From positions 41,299,874 through 41,363,873 of the forward strand of contig NC_054868.1 of the NCBI RefSeq assembly GCF_018320785.1: a stretch of DNA of 64,000 nucleotides, read 5' to 3'. Shown here piece after piece: positions 1 to 12,702 of this stretch. Below the pieces are notes generated by a model, which searched no databases, was not told where the DNA came from, and saw only the letters and a list, made by a program, of their open reading frames with translations. The translations under genes were made by a program, and so were the position numbers. The stretch is from Cheilinus undulatus (Eukaryota > Chordata > Actinopteri > Labriformes > Labridae). Within the stretch, counting starts at the first letter, position 1. Every line of letters starts with the position of its first letter.

Positions 1-1529
1 GACTTCAGTCTAACATGCTGATGATCTGTGCTGCAGAGGGAGTGAAGTCATTCACAGACAGCTGCTGACATCACTGAAACATTATTATTTTATGAGTACA
101 ATTAGCAGCCATCTGCTTTATGCGTCATCTCAGTAATAAACTTCTGCATTAGAATTAGTATTAAGAGTAGACAATGGTAAACTGTAGTGCATCCTTATAT
201 ACAACTAGTTTGCAAGGTGACATTCAACCAGGGAGATAATTATGGCCTCATTTCCTAAATTACCTGAAAAAGGAACTTTCTGAGATATGCAAATGTTGCT
301 TGGATTGCCAAATAGTGTTGCTGAAATTAAACTTTTAGTACAGCACTACAGCTCACATTTATGTTTAGAGAAGGCTCCTGTGGTGTCAGATCCACTGAAT
401 CAGGATTAAGTGGGGTGAAAAGGTCGATCCAACTGTGAGAGGTTTTACAGAGGGACTGGAGGATCTTAAAGCTGACCTGGTGGTATAAGATCTCCAGATA
501 GCACGATTAAAGTTGGGTATTTTTGAAAAACTATATATCATTCTTTGTATCTTAATCTAAATTAATTAATAATTAGTAGGATAAATGTAATTAATTTGTC
601 TTATTTTTATTTTTATAGTTGGAGAGAAATCTTTTCATTATTAATTTAGCTAACAGAAAAAGGGGACATGGGGTAGTGATTTAATACTTTTTTGAAAAAG
701 CTTCCCAATCAGAAATCATGTCTGATGTTGGTGTTTTCATTATAACAGGCTAAAACTTTCTGACAAGGCCAAAAATAAGTTACTGTTTCTATTTGAACAA
801 GTGCGCAGTTCATGTTTAAGGCAACACACAGTAGTAAAATGTTTTCTTTTATGTACCTTGGATTTAGAGACCACCACATACACAAAAACTCACTCTGCAA
901 CGACCACTTGAATGGGTTTGTTGACTTCATAACCCAGTTAAAAACATTTAAAAACCCTCCCTGCATTCCCATAATGACCTCAAATGACTTTATGCTGTAA
1001 AGCCCTAACTCTGGCAACCTTGAATCCTCCCTGCTGTCTGAGAAAACACTTTATAGCTTTACGTGTGTGATGTAACATGAGGTGATGTGAGGTGAGTAGA
1101 GATTCAAAGATGCTCCAGGTTGAAAAATTTAATGATCTGACATTTTCAGGCTCTATTGAGAATGCATTTGAAGAAGCATCAAATCCCATGTGAGAGAGCA
1201 GTGATAAAAGGCTGCTGAGTGCATCCATACTGTATATGTGAGGGAAGTGAAAAGACTGTCAGCTGATACTGGAGGCTGACATGCACTTATGCACCCACAA
1301 GCCAACATGCACACACAAACACATCCTCAACGGTCATCAAGATCAAAGCTCAAGGACCCGCAAATGACTTATGAAAATCAAGAACATCACTTATGATCTC
1401 TATAATAATACCAAGTTCAATCAAGTTTTACATGTAACAAACAAAGGACAAAATATATGTATATATACACCTACAGACTTTACTGTCACTTCAAAGGCAT
1501 GTGAACAAATGAAGAGGTCAGAAACTCAC
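1..1529 (-). other. marchf1 intron 1 (interior), no exon seen
   Basis: This stretch should be the start of the first long intron of the minus-strand marchf1 gene. It is AT-rich, and I see no splice-bounded open frame and no clear transposon. Short open frames at 709-1228 have no recognisable content. Confidence 0.4.
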
Positions 1530-1616
1530 CTCGGACTTGTCTTTGGAGCGAGAGGAGCTTTTGCCATTGCTGCCGTTCTCCTTGGCCGGAACCACAGTTA
1601 TCTGTTGTACTGGCAT
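1530..1616 (-). CDS. marchf1: marchf1-like first coding exon (gene continues off left edge)
   Basis: On the minus strand an ATG at 1616 opens 29 codons (MPVQQITVVPAKENGSNGKS, then a Ser/Lys-rich end) and stops at a strong donor, GAG|GTGAGT, at 1530/1529. The N-terminus resembles that of the membrane RING-CH E3 ligases MARCH8/MARCH1 (MPLHQIS... followed by a Ser/Lys-rich stretch, as I recall it). These proteins ubiquitinate membrane cargo in endosomes. The RING-CH and the two membrane segments would be encoded further left and are not in this window. The neighbours support marchf1 rather than marchf8, because human MARCHF1 lies next to SMIM31, APELA and TMEM192. The exon sits in a locally GC-rich block (about 1540-2000), as expected for a promoter-proximal first exon. 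The call rests on a short peptide plus synteny. Confidence 0.62.
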
Positions 1617-2050
1617 GTTGCTGTTTCCAGGCAACACTTCGGTGCTACTCCCACAGCATTCTCAACAAGATGTGCGTTCCTATCCTCCGATGAGAGTCTG
1701 TGCCTGTAATCCGCTGTCCCATCCACAGGCTGCTGACAACAAAAGGGGACGGCGCTCCTGGATCACCTCTACTTTATCAGCCCAATCCGGATCATCAAGA
1801 AAGGAGTGAAGATGCAACGGGTTCAGGTCACCGCGGCAACACGGAGACAGCTCTGGAGATGGTGGGGTGTGAGGTCGCCATGACGACTGGGAAACTACTC
1901 AACAGTGCGCACTATCTCCTCCCCCTCCCGCCCCCCTCCTCCTCCACGTCTTCCACTGCCCTCCTGCTGAGAGAGAGACAGACAGACAGAGGAAGAGTTG
2001 AGATGTGGAGCTGAGCAGTAAACAAGGAGGCAGGGAATATTTCTGAGTAT
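1617..2050 (-). promoter_or_regulatory. marchf1 5' UTR / promoter-proximal region with a possible uORF
   Basis: The GC-rich block upstream of the marchf1 ATG on the minus strand contains long purine/pyrimidine tracts (GGAGG-rich on the minus strand) and scattered CpGs. A minus-strand ATG at 1880 (CGTCATGGCG) starts a 17-codon reading frame that ends at TGA before the main start, so it would be a uORF if transcribed. I cannot place the transcription start. No TATA box is evident. Confidence 0.4.
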
Positions 2051-2654
2051 GCGTTTTTGTGCATTTTTGTGTGTGTTATTTTGCATGTGTAGTGAGTATT
2101 TCTGAGGGGTGGAGCCATGATTTTGTCGTGCTTGCTTGGTAATAAGCATACGATCCCGAGGATTAGGGCTTAGACTAACCTCAATCTCCTCCTCTGACCA
2201 GTGCTGCTGCTAATAAGCTTACACAACCTGTGCACATGGACAGCAGAAACACATATAACACTGTCTAATTGTTTAAGGACTTCCTGGTGAGAGAAAATGA
2301 CTTGATTGATGTTAGGCCACCAAATGTCTTCTGCCATGGTAAAGGAATAAAGGCACCTAAGCAGTCCCAACTAAACACAGATGGAAAAAATCAACATGTG
2401 AATTTACCTCAGTATCAGCGTATAATGTATGTGCGTGTAGGTGTGCATGCATGTTTTGGAGGTTTAGGGGTAATCCTATACAAGTGGTCTCAGGCAGTGA
2501 GCATTATGATTGATATTACATGAGAATGTGTGACTTTAGGCTGATCAATAAAAAGACAAACTGTTTAAAAAAACAGAAGTGTGGATGGAGTACCTTTAGA
2601 CCACTTCTTCAAAAAAGTAATTAATGTTTTTTGAATGTTTTATTCAGGTGAGCA

Positions 2655-2790
2655 TTTTGCTTTTATTTCAAAAGAAGAGAGACAGAAAACATGGGGACAG
2701 AGAGTGGGGGGGAGACATACATCATACAGCACCAGGAACAGGGCTTGATCTTGCAACCGCCACCAACCAAGGCAAACCAGCCCCGAATTA
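2655..2790 (-). repeat. tRNA-type SINE copy, degenerate
   Basis: Read on the minus strand, this carries the same body as the copies at 10191 and 59815: a degenerate pol III-like head (GTTGCAAGATCAAGCCC), then CTCCCCCCCACTCTCTGTCCCCATG, then a TCTCTCTTCT tract. The TAAAGGC tail is decayed. This is a common teleost SINE layout. Confidence 0.5.
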
Positions 2791-3569
2791 CAATAGTTTT
2801 AGTTCCTGCAACAGTTTTATACTCAGACCAACATGCTTGATATTGCTGCTTGTATAAAAAATTGGTGAAGTCTTAGTGATGCCACATGCTAGTTTCTGAA
2901 GAGGTTTTAAAGCCAAATGACTGCAGACACAATATTGGAAACACAGACTTTTACTTTGATGAATCCAGAAACAGGCATAGAGGCACAGGTACGATGCGAC
3001 TATCAAATAACTACAGTACAAACCCTAAATTACACTGCATGCTGAACTCAGTACACTCAAAATGGGTGATTTGCAAAAAAAAAACAACAACAACAACAAA
3101 GATGTGGGTTTTTAAAAATTCGTTAAAATAAAAATTAGCTGTAGAGATTAAAAAAAACATGTTTCATTTTGCTGTAGACTCTCTGACTTCAGGAGAAGGC
3201 CTTAATTGAACACTCAAGTAACTGCACTTCCTCTGTTATCAAAATCTTGGTTTAAGCCTCATAACACTAAAGTTCTGGCCAAAGATTCCACACAAGTCTA
3301 AACATACATCTGTTTGTAACAGGCTGCTCACTCTACAAGCCTGTCAGTTCACACCACTGCAACTGGGGGGGACAATACATCGTTTCTAACAACTGTCATG
3401 GTGATTTATTTTTAAGCCATTATTCAATCAAACTTCCTCTAAAAGAAGGGCAGTTCAGCAAATTAACCATTTTTTCTGCAATAAGTAACATCAGGCTGTA
3501 TGATTTCTGCTCATCCTTGATTCCTTGGTCATCACCACTGTAGTGTGGCTGCAAAATTTCCTGGCACAA

Positions 3570-3602
3570 TTAAACAAACAAACAAACAAACAAACAAACA
3601 AA
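3570..3602. repeat. (CAAA)n microsatellite
   Basis: About eight tandem AAAC units in intergenic DNA. Confidence 0.9.
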
Positions 3603-6039
3603 AAAGCTTTTATATCTCAGTCTTGTTATAACTAAAATATCTTCTGTGAGTATTTTTTTTCCATGGAGAAATTTAGCAACAACAGCCTTGATTTCTCATG
3701 TATTAGCTAGTATAGATGGAAGGGACAAAAGATTATGACAAAAGTGCTTAGAGGTGAAGAGGTGCTTATCAGGAAGAAGTTTCCAGAAAAATAAATAAAT
3801 AAATAAAAAAGATGGAGCTAATCGTTGCCAAAATCCACAGAATATCTTTATCTCATGAAATACTGGCATTTGTAGTTCATAAAAATGCCTGGCTTAGTTC
3901 AGACAGCTGCAGATGTCCCCAACAATATTTAGACTTGTGCTGTCGAATTTGTTTCTTTTAAAAATATTTTTAAAGAAGCTATAAGAGTTGGTTTGATGAT
4001 AAAGTCTTTACTCTTAAATGTGTTACAGCAGTTTTGACCTATTTAGACATTTTGTCTTCTTAATGCGCTTTAAGTTCATGTTGTGCCAAAAATCCTCACA
4101 GTACATCCTAGATCCATTGCCAGGACTTTTTATTCCATCATTATTTGGGTTTGAAAGAACCTGGTAATTGTTTGAGGTTTAAAATATTTAAAAAATACAC
4201 ACATTTGAGAAAGTGGAGAAAGAGGTGACAGGGAACAATGGGTAGAAACTTAGTGTAATGCTATGGCTAGACTAAAGCTTTTTGGTACTTAGATTTTATA
4301 TTCAAAGCCTTAGACCATCAGATTATCAAGACACAACCTTTTCATGATCTTTGCTGCTACGGTGGGATCTTGGTCTAAGGCTGCTGCAATCGCCTTTCCT
4401 AATAGGCTCATGGATCCCTGCCAATATGTCATAAGATTTCAGTAGTTCAAAATGGTCTTTAGCAGCATTTAAGAAAAAAAATCTCTGTGTTTAAATACAA
4501 GAAATATGTACACAGAGATCTTGCAAGTGGATTTTCTGAGGTACTCTATGTCTTTTTATAATTAGTGATATTATCATGAAGTGCCATACAGAATCCTTCA
4601 TACTCATCATCTACATTTGTACAAGAGCCAGCTATATTCTCAACAGACGCTGTAGGGGCTGGGTTTTCAAATAATTCAAAATAAATAGAACTTTTGGTCT
4701 AACAAAAATATTATAGTCTATTGGTTTGATTTTCTTCCAAAAAATGCATAATTTTAAGATTTTTACCAGCCCCTATTAGCCATGCTGCAGTCAGCCACAA
4801 GGGGGCAATTAAGATGTTAAAGCTACTGTAATTGTTTCTTGGGCTATTTTGATTGCTGAAAAACATATCCAGGAAACAAGTTTATGTTTTGATTCTTAGT
4901 CAAGATAAATAGCACTCTCAAAGAGCTTGAAGTGCGAAGTTGATGCACAAAACCACAGCTTGAATTAGGTCAGAATGGACTGCTAAGTATGTGTTTCTCA
5001 GGCCAGCTTACAGAAATGATACAAATGTGTGCCTCTATTATGACTGAAAAGTTTGTTAGGTTGAGGGTTTTTATTTAGACTTTAAGAGGAATGAATGGTG
5101 AACATCAGCATGTGTTAAAAAAAAAGATGATAGATAACATCAGCGTCAAACAACAACATATTTAAATAGAAGTAACAGTTTATCCTCCCTCTTAACGTAG
5201 ACAGCATAAGACACAACGAAATGTCAGCCCTAACAGAGGAGGACTTGTTACACCTCCACTGATTCGCAGCCTTTCATTCAGTACAAAACCAGCCCAGCAA
5301 GCATTTATCTTATTTTTGTTTGTCAGTAGCTCTTATTTTTGTTCCATACTCGCTAATAATAGCTGACAGGTGGATTTCTCAAACGTTAAGCCATTTCTGT
5401 ATAGAACTTTATGAATCTCAATTGTTTTGGGGGTTGGTTTGATAACTGTAGGGATTTTAAAGAAAAACAACCTAAATACCACAACATATTTGTCCTCCTC
5501 ACATTTTCTGAATTTAATAATAAACTGGGGGTAGGAAAGGAAGCTGCAAGGGGCTGCATGTGGCCCTGGAGCCACCACTTGATGATCATTTCATTTTGTT
5601 TATTCAAAAGGGAGAGCACATATTTATGGACATAAGTGTAGAGTACATATGTAAACATGCCAAAGTTAGAACAGCTGCTAATCTACATCTGTAGTCCCTT
5701 GGCAGGTTAAAATACAGATTTACATTTAGGTTCCAGGCTCCTAGCTTATCAGTTCACAATTAAAGTCCCATTAAAGAGTCTACTTCACTTAAATCTCTTT
5801 TCAAAGTTAGCTTTCTTTATTTCCACACAACAAATTTCTCTCTGCTGTGATGGGCTTCACCTGTGCTTAATTTAGACTGAACAAAAATGACTTTCTGTCT
5901 CCAGACTGCCCCATTGTTCTTCATTTTCCCAGACTGCTACAATTACTTAAATGTTTGTGTTGTGATTAACAGAGACATTGAAAGCTGCATTTTCAGGATT
6001 CTGGTATTCTTGTGCTTGAATCCATGCCTCTAATGTACA

Positions 6040-6190
6040 TAGGCTGCTGTCCTATTTGTTGGCCACCTGGGGTTCAAATCCAGCCAATGGCTTCTTTCCA
6101 ACATCTAATTCCCTGCTCTTTCTGTCCCCAGTTTCTGATTACAGTCCTGTGTAAAAAAAGGCATTAAGGCCTGAAAGTAAGTCTTTAAAG
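6040..6190 (+). repeat. tRNA-type SINE copy, degenerate
   Basis: The head contains a B-box-like GGGGTTCAAATCC. It is followed by CCCTGCTCTTTCTGTCCCCAG and a tail containing AAAAAGGCATTAAGGCCTGAAA. The architecture matches the SINE at 10191-10362. Confidence 0.55.
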
Positions 6191-7639
6191 CTGCATGTCA
6201 AATGTTTTTTTTTCATGTAGAGTTGTATTGGTCTGTTATGCATTTGGATTTGTCTATTGTTTGTGGTGATGTTGTGTGGATGAGGGTACACTGATAAATG
6301 TACTATGGCCATTCTCCATGATTAATCAGTACTGGATAAAGATACATGGTTAAATTGTTAATGCTATAAAAAGGCAGTTTGTGCTATGTCTTAAGTTAAA
6401 TATTTTTCAAGTCTGTGAAGTATATCTGCCTTTCCTAAACCACTGACATACCATGAATGACTGGATGACAGATCATTCTCAGGAACTGGAAGAAATCCGT
6501 AGAACCTCCTCTTCAGAACTGGAAAAGAGCACTGGATGTTGTGGCTGCTTGTGAAAGAATGTCATTCAGGATACAGGACTGAACAGAAAAATATCTCTTG
6601 AAATGGGGCACGTACTGTATCTTGATACAATTACTAGGCCAGACTGAAGATAAAGTGGAGGAGCATAGGGTTGGTGGATTTGGTAGGAGACAAAAGAACA
6701 TGATCATGTTTTTATTGATGTCACTTTTTGTTTATATTATTTGACGCCACACTACAGGTACGATGACCCCTCTTGGTCTAGGTTGGGGTTAGGAAGTTGT
6801 TGTAACAGACTAAGATGTTTTGTTGTATGTGTGTTATGACAGATATGTTTATTATAAAATTAAAAATAAAAGTCATTAAAATATCCCATCAGTCAGCTTT
6901 TTGTCATTTAATTAAGGATATTTATTTATTCATAATATATATCTCAACTATCTCTATAACTGTTTCTGTCTTTATTAATAGCTCAGTGGGTTGAATGATG
7001 AACAATCAACATACACAGAGAAAATTTTACTGTTTGTTTGCAGCCACAGCCCTATTTCTTAAAGCATTGCTGAGCAGGGAAGAGGTCTAAATAAGTGTTA
7101 TACATATGCTCCTCCCCACCCACATCCTTTTCACAAACAGGCTTGCATGCACATATACATGTATTACTTTTATTGCCCTTGAAATGTGGAAGTCAGATTT
7201 TCTTTTTTTGTCTGTGCATTTAAATAAGTTGTTGCTATCAAAGTCACACTGTGGACTTGCAATGCGTCACTTCTTCTTAATGTGGATTTCATGCAGCTCT
7301 CTGTGCTTTTTAGTGTATATGCAGTGATGGTAAGTTAGGAAAGGAGGTTTCAAGTGGTAAAATGAATTTTTTCCACTGAAAGAGAGCCATAACCACAGCA
7401 CAACATTGCTAGTGAAGAAAATCCTCTTCAGCTGTTGTGTCAGTTTCAGTTTCTGCTTCATTATAATGAAATCTCTACCAACCATTAAAAGTAAGAAAGA
7501 GAACACTGAGAGGACAGTGTGCAGGTTAACACACGGGCGTTTGGCCCATTAATTATTAGGGTTAATATGATCTCACTTGAACTTGAGAGGGGATGTGTTA
7601 GTTAGCTCTTCACAGGTCTTGCAAGTGTGACATAGAGGA

Positions 7640-7732
7640 AGACAAGCAGAGAAAACCAGAGAGAGAGAGAGACTACATGTGTGTAAATGAAGCTGTTCAT
7701 CAACATGGAAACGTACCTCTAACAAACTCTGA
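7640..7732 (+). other. Putative 5' UTR exon of the first small membrane-protein gene
   Basis: A donor-like CTGA|GTAAGT sits at 7732/7733, about 135 bp upstream of the coding exon's acceptor. The purine-rich segment before it (GAGAGAGAGAGA) could be 5' UTR. The start is not determined. Human SMIM31 also has a non-coding first exon, as I recall. Confidence 0.35.
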
Positions 7733-7868
7733 GTAAGTGTTCAATCCTAATTTTGTATAATCGTATGATGGGGGTAGGGACCTCACCTTTGTAGTTGAAC
7801 TGTTGATTTAACTGATGAGACGTTTACAGCTGTGGCAGCATCTGTAAATGGCAACTTCACTCGCAGAG

Positions 7869-7959
7869 ATGGAGGTGTTGACCATCATGTTCTCTCTTCT
7901 GGTTTTTGCCCTCTTCACACTCACTGGGATGCTTCAGGAGGACCTTGAACATTCAAATG
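7869..7959 (+). CDS. SMIM31-related gene A, coding exon 1
   Basis: 30 codons plus one base. It encodes the short N-terminus and the whole hydrophobic helix, then GMLQEDLEHSN. Donor G|GTAAAA at 7959/7960. Confidence 0.55.
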
Positions 7960-10900
7960 GTAAAACTATAAAACACACCAAACTGGACATTTTTTGAGAA
8001 CAATATGTTATTCATTGCACATAGATATTTAAACTATCAGAAGTCCACACATTTTCTTATTTTTTCTCGAATAGAGCTAAAGTTTATATCAAGAGAAAAA
8101 CACAGAAACATCTCAGACATTACCCACTTTTTAATTTATTACGTAAAAAGCAGCTTCATACAACAGTGCTAGAATAAATTCAACCTACAAGCATGCATTT
8201 GCAAGTTGAAGGCTTTTATTAAGCAATACGAACAATTTAACGGAAGTAATAGCTATACTATTTGAGCCCTTCAATCAAAGTAATAGCTATACTATTTGAG
8301 CCCTTCAATCAATCAGTATCAAAATTTTTAAGCTCTGTAGTAAGTCATACCTTTATAAATACTAAATATTCAGTTCTGTTTAAGACTGTTTTTAGGAAGG
8401 CATTTATTTATCACCAGTTTGCTTATTTTGACAAACAAAGTATTACTCCAGAACTTTCCTATAAGGTAGCAGTAATGCCTTATCTGTTTCAGCAAAACTA
8501 TCACTTTTTTTTGTGATTGGTTAAGAAAAATAACATCTTCTTATAGTAATTCTTGCATTAGGAATAGGGTCAGTGAAAGCCTACAGTGGAATACATTCTA
8601 AATGTATTTGAAGAACTTGCTTGTGTCTAAAATCAAGCAAAGGCTTTCACATAAATTTTCTGATATATTACAATTAGGGTTGTCATAAGATAACATTTTT
8701 AAATTGCGATTAATCTCCAAATTTCTGTATCTAACTGCAATTAATCACACTCTTTTTAGCACTTTATAAAATTCCACTATTTTTAAAATTTAAACTGTTT
8801 TTGTGTTATTTTTAATTTTTTGACTGTCTTTCACAGTGTAATTAACACTGAACTGTCTGTACATTTCTAAGTAAAATTAGACATAAAGGACTAGTGGTGG
8901 ACTTATTTTACATCACTGTGGCTGCAGGAAAAGGCTGACATGCCTTTACCAACTTGAGCGATTAAAAAAATAGTGGATCAATTGTGGATCTTGATTAATC
9001 ATTGTCAACTTGATTAATTTTGACAGCCCTTATTTCAATACACGATGTGGTTATAGTACATTAGGCAGACTGCAGATTTAATAATGATCACATAGGTCGA
9101 ATTAGCAAAAGCAAAAAACACTTCATAAGCACTTCATGATGCTGGATGGTCTTTGAGACAAATATGATAGGTGGTCTAATAAATTTGTTAAGCACTGTAT
9201 ATAACAGGCTTTCTTTGCTCTTATTCTAGTAGCTGCCCTCTCCCATCGTCTGTTTGGGACCTTTTAACAGTTGAAAATGTATTAACAGGCTTTAAGCCTT
9301 TCTAGATAGGACATTTGTCAGAGTATGAAATCAGGGAAAGCACCCCTCCCAGAGGACAACAGCCTCAGCACATGGGGCGTGACCATGCTATTAGTGTCCC
9401 ATCAGTTTCTGTTCCATGAAACCCAATAAATTTCTCCAGTAATCCAGTCATCAAAAACATTAACTTGGAATTAAATAATAAATTTGGATTAAATCTTAAT
9501 TTGTAGCCACAAAAATATGATTATAACTCAGTTTCCTGTGCCATCATCATTTCTTTTTCATAGAAACCCTTGGAGGGCGTTTTGGCAACTCTAGAAAGAC
9601 AGAGAGAGAAAAATTTTTGCTATGATTTCACTTTACTTTCTGCAAGAACACCACTAGCTCACCAGAACAGTCCTAATATTAATCCTTGTGAAAACTGTTG
9701 CATAGAAGTAATATGAATTTTGAGCATTTCCTTTCAGTTTGTTAACTGATTTGATGATAGTAAACATGTCTTATGTTTTCACTTATGCATTTTCCCCTAA
9801 TATGATCCTTTTTCTATTGAAGATTGTCTATGTTAGTGGATCAACACCTAAATGAGAAATTGTGAACCAAATTTCCCCAAACCACTTGAATTTATTTAGT
9901 GAAAAATGTTGTAGTTTGGATCTTAGAAGGAACAAAAAAGAACTGAACAATAAGACATGTAGAAAAACAAATATGTTTAACACAGGTTATATACAGAAAA
10001 TTTGACATTGAATTTAATACTATTTAAGACCTTTATCAAGACCCTCTTCGTATATTTTAAGACCCAACTGCATCTTATTTTCTAACCAGTTACATGAACA
10101 TGTTTTGTGCAAATTATAAGAAAATACGTGACAACACATTGAAGAAAATGTACATAGTAATTGTTATTGTTGAATGCAAATATAAAGGGGCGCACAGATA
10201 GCCAAGTGGACCCATGTACGCCGGCAGCCTAGGTTCTAATCGGCTCATGGCCCTTTGCTGCATATCTCTCCCCACTCTCTCCAGTTTCCAGCTCTATACA
10301 CCATTCTCCTCTGTCGAATAAAGGCACGAAAAGCCCAAAATAAATCTTGAAAAAAGAAAAAAAGAATGCAAATAAAGCTTCCTTTGAGATGCTAGCAGTG
10401 ATAACATTAGCACTAGGCACAAGCTGCTTTTTGTTATCAGCAAAATCCTGTAAAATCTTAACAAGCATCAGCCACAGCCTTATCTCCAACACCGAGCCCT
10501 CCAACCACTTCTCAGAAAACTTGTGTTTATCAGTCAGGTACACACATCACCCCATCACATAGTCAATGTGTTGGCTAGGAGCATAGTGGAGCTTTCAGGC
10601 TGCACTCAAAGCTCGGCAGGCTAGAACGTAAAAAAGAGTGAAGACTAGCATTGGATCTCATGGATCAAAATCTTACTAAACATAAAAACTAAAGTGGAAA
10701 AACTGGCTTATATACTCTTGTCGAATATAAAATTGAAAACAGCTATAAAATTGCATGTAAGATTTTTTAAAATACTTTTTAACACCCTACAGACAGCCTG
10801 TAAAAAGAGCACTATAATGGAAGCCCAACATTCATTGTATTTTACTCATTCTCCCCTGTAAACACTGAAATGTTGATTGTTTTCTAGAGATCAAGAAATT

Positions 10901-11563
10901 AACCCAAAAACATTGGAAATCATCACAGTTATTATACAAGAGGAAAAGATGAATTAGTCAAAGTAAGAAAACTTAAATGTAAATGTTATCATGGAAAAAG
11001 GGCTTCTAAACATAAATATACCACAAACCACATTGTTTTTCCAGGCATGTTTGCAACTCATTGCAAACAGCTCTATGACCCATTTTTGGGCCGCTGACCC
11101 ACCAGGTGGAAACCACGTGTGACCTTGAACGTTTTGTCTCTTGTTTCTTTTGTATGGGCCTCCAACTGACAGTGGTTTTTATGTAAATAAACGACAAACC
11201 TTCTATAAATGTAATAAGATATACCATTCAGATAAATGATCAATTGATATGATATATCAAATCTGTATAAAATTGAGTTAGAGTCCAATTGAAATCTTTT
11301 ACTGGACTTTTAGTTTAATTAGCATTCTTCTGTGAATTAAACTGTCATTTTGCATTCTAATTAATTCATAAATTACCCAAAACACATCTAATATTTAGTT
11401 TAAAGAGACACAACCAGTTAATCAGTTATGCTATTGCTCTGTCTATGTGAGAAAGTCTTGAACATACAGGTGAAAAACCAAAGCAAGTGACCACGTTTTT
11501 TTATTCCATTGTCCCACCACAGAGACGAAGACAGCAGCTCAGAGTTTGGAGCAGATCGTCTGA
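7869..11563 (+). CDS. Small single-span membrane protein, SMIM31-related (two coding exons)
   Basis: Exon 1 (7869-7959) starts at an ATG two bases after an acceptor (cactcgcag|AG ATG). It encodes MEVLTIMFSLLVFALFTLTG and about ten acidic/polar residues, ending AAT G|GTAAAA. Exon 2 (11523-11563) follows CCACCACAG and joins in phase, giving ETKTAAQSLEQIV and a stop. The product would be 44 aa with one hydrophobic helix (residues 4-22). A polyadenylation signal AATAAA lies at 11807-11812. Exon layout, start position and the helix (F-x-LLVF-x-LFTL) resemble SMIM31, and a second gene of this type lies 4.6 kb downstream. A tandem, diverged duplicate is therefore the most likely origin. Function is unknown. 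The weak points are the short length and the 3.5-kb intron. The upstream in-frame ATG at 7848 is probably intronic. Confidence 0.5.
8244..8311. repeat. Perfect 34-bp tandem duplication (two copies)
   Basis: The unit beginning AAGTAATAGCTATACTATTT occurs at 8244-8277 and again, identically, at 8278-8311. With no mismatches it is a recent duplication. Confidence 0.95.
8675..9031. mobile_element. hAT-type miniature element (MITE)
   Basis: Terminal inverted repeats TAGGGTTGTCA (8675) and TGACAGCCCTT (ending 9031) flank a non-coding, GATTAATC-rich interior. The flanking octamers ATTACAAT (8667-8674) and ATTTCAAT (9032-9039) match at 7 of 8, as expected for an old 8-bp hAT target duplication. The interior motif ATTGCGATTAATC is typical of an abundant teleost hAT MITE. 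Confidence 0.75.
10191..10362 (+). repeat. tRNA-type SINE copy
   Basis: Head GGGGCGCACAGATAGCCAAG and a degenerate B box (GGTTCTAATCG). The body is CTTTGCTGCATATCTCTCCC then CACTCTCTCCAGTTTCC. The tail contains AATAAAGGCACGAAAAGCCC and ends in an A-rich stretch. This is the best-preserved copy in the window. Confidence 0.75.
11523..11563 (+). CDS. SMIM31-related gene A, coding exon 2
   Basis: Acceptor TTATTCCATTGTCCCACCACAG with a good pyrimidine tract. Fourteen codons (the first split) end at TGA 11561-11563. This tail is acidic/neutral, unlike the basic tail of the downstream paralogue. Confidence 0.42.
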
Positions 11564-11830
11564 TACAGATGAAGTTTATGACTAAGAGTGAAAAACTTCA
11601 GAGAACGACGGCTGCCTTGTTCTTCCTGTTCTGTGGCTGATGAGGACGTGGCAGCAGGAGCCTCGTATTAAAGTGTGATTGGTTTCCAGTGCAAAGTCTA
11701 AACAGTGACCTCTGAACAGGTGTGTGTGTACTTAGTTATAGGATCCAGTGTTATTTGCTTCCTGGATGAAGCAGGAGTGGCTCAGATGGCACACTGTGAA
11801 AAAATCAATAAACAAACGCCTGCATGTACA
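11564..11830 (+). terminator. 3' UTR and polyadenylation signal of SMIM31-related gene A
   Basis: AATAAA at 11807-11812, about 245 bp after the stop, is followed within 60 bp by a T-rich stretch. The open frame at 11705-12139 runs over this area but shows no coding character. Confidence 0.4.
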
Positions 11831-12702
11831 AACTCTGAGTGCGCCTTGCTCCTGCTTTCTTTCTCTTCTTCAATGTTTTTATATGCTAAGACGCACAGAT
11901 ATCCTTTTTATGCTCCAGGTCTGAAAAAGCTGCTCAACTTTTCATCTGGTAAGTGTCAAAATCAACTTCTCGTGCTGTTTTTGCTGATAATCTGCTCAAC
12001 AATGACTATTTGGTTTGGCATGGATACCTACAGCTCTGTAAAGCCTTTTTTAAAATCTAGGTCAGAAACAAAAGCTGTGCTGGCAGGATTAGAGTGTGAC
12101 CTTTATTTATTTTTCAATCAGGAATCGGCATTTGAATAATTTTTCTCAGGTCATGTCACAAGGAGCTCTAGTGAATGAGTGGATCTACAGCAGCAAGATA
12201 AAGTGTGAATCAGGCCATCTGAGTCATTCAGTGCAAAGTGACAACGTGGAAACTTGGTGTGGGGCTACATACTCTTTTTTATTGTAATGGTTAACTTTAA
12301 CTATTAAAGTTAGTTAGAGGGTTAAAGTTTGGTTTAGAGCAGAGATTTGGGGTATTCAGGTAAGGCTAAAAATGGGTTTGACCATGCGACAACTGGATGT
12401 AGGAGCACTTTACTTTTTTCACATTTATTGGAGTTTTTTATCATATCCTGATCACTCTCTATGACTGCCATCATACAGTCATGTTTTCACTGTACTCAAT
12501 GTACACAAATATGTACTGAAAACATCCCCTACTATAACCATGCTCTACATATGCATGGCACAGTTTGCTACAAATTTTGTGCATTTTTTAAATTTTAAAT
12601 GAAATGTGTAGCTCGTAGCACCAACTCAGTTTTTACTTATTTGCTTTTATGTGAGGTGTATGGAAAGGGGGTAGAGTCGGGGAGAAGGTGGTAGGTACAC
12701 GA

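Larger units (their letters stand above)
2052..7600. other. Intergenic AT-rich region between marchf1 and the small membrane-protein genes
   Basis: No supported gene is present. The region holds a minus-oriented SINE (about 2655-2790), a (CAAA)n run (about 3570-3602), a short (AAAT)n run near 3790, and a plus-oriented SINE (about 6040-6190). The rest is AT-rich with no long open frame and no tRNA or other RNA gene that I can fold by eye. Confidence 0.5.

Noticed and set aside
11705-12139. 144-codon plus-strand open frame
   Set aside because: It overlaps the putative 3' UTR and polyadenylation signal of the small membrane-protein gene, has no recognisable domain and no splice or promoter support. 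I take it as chance.
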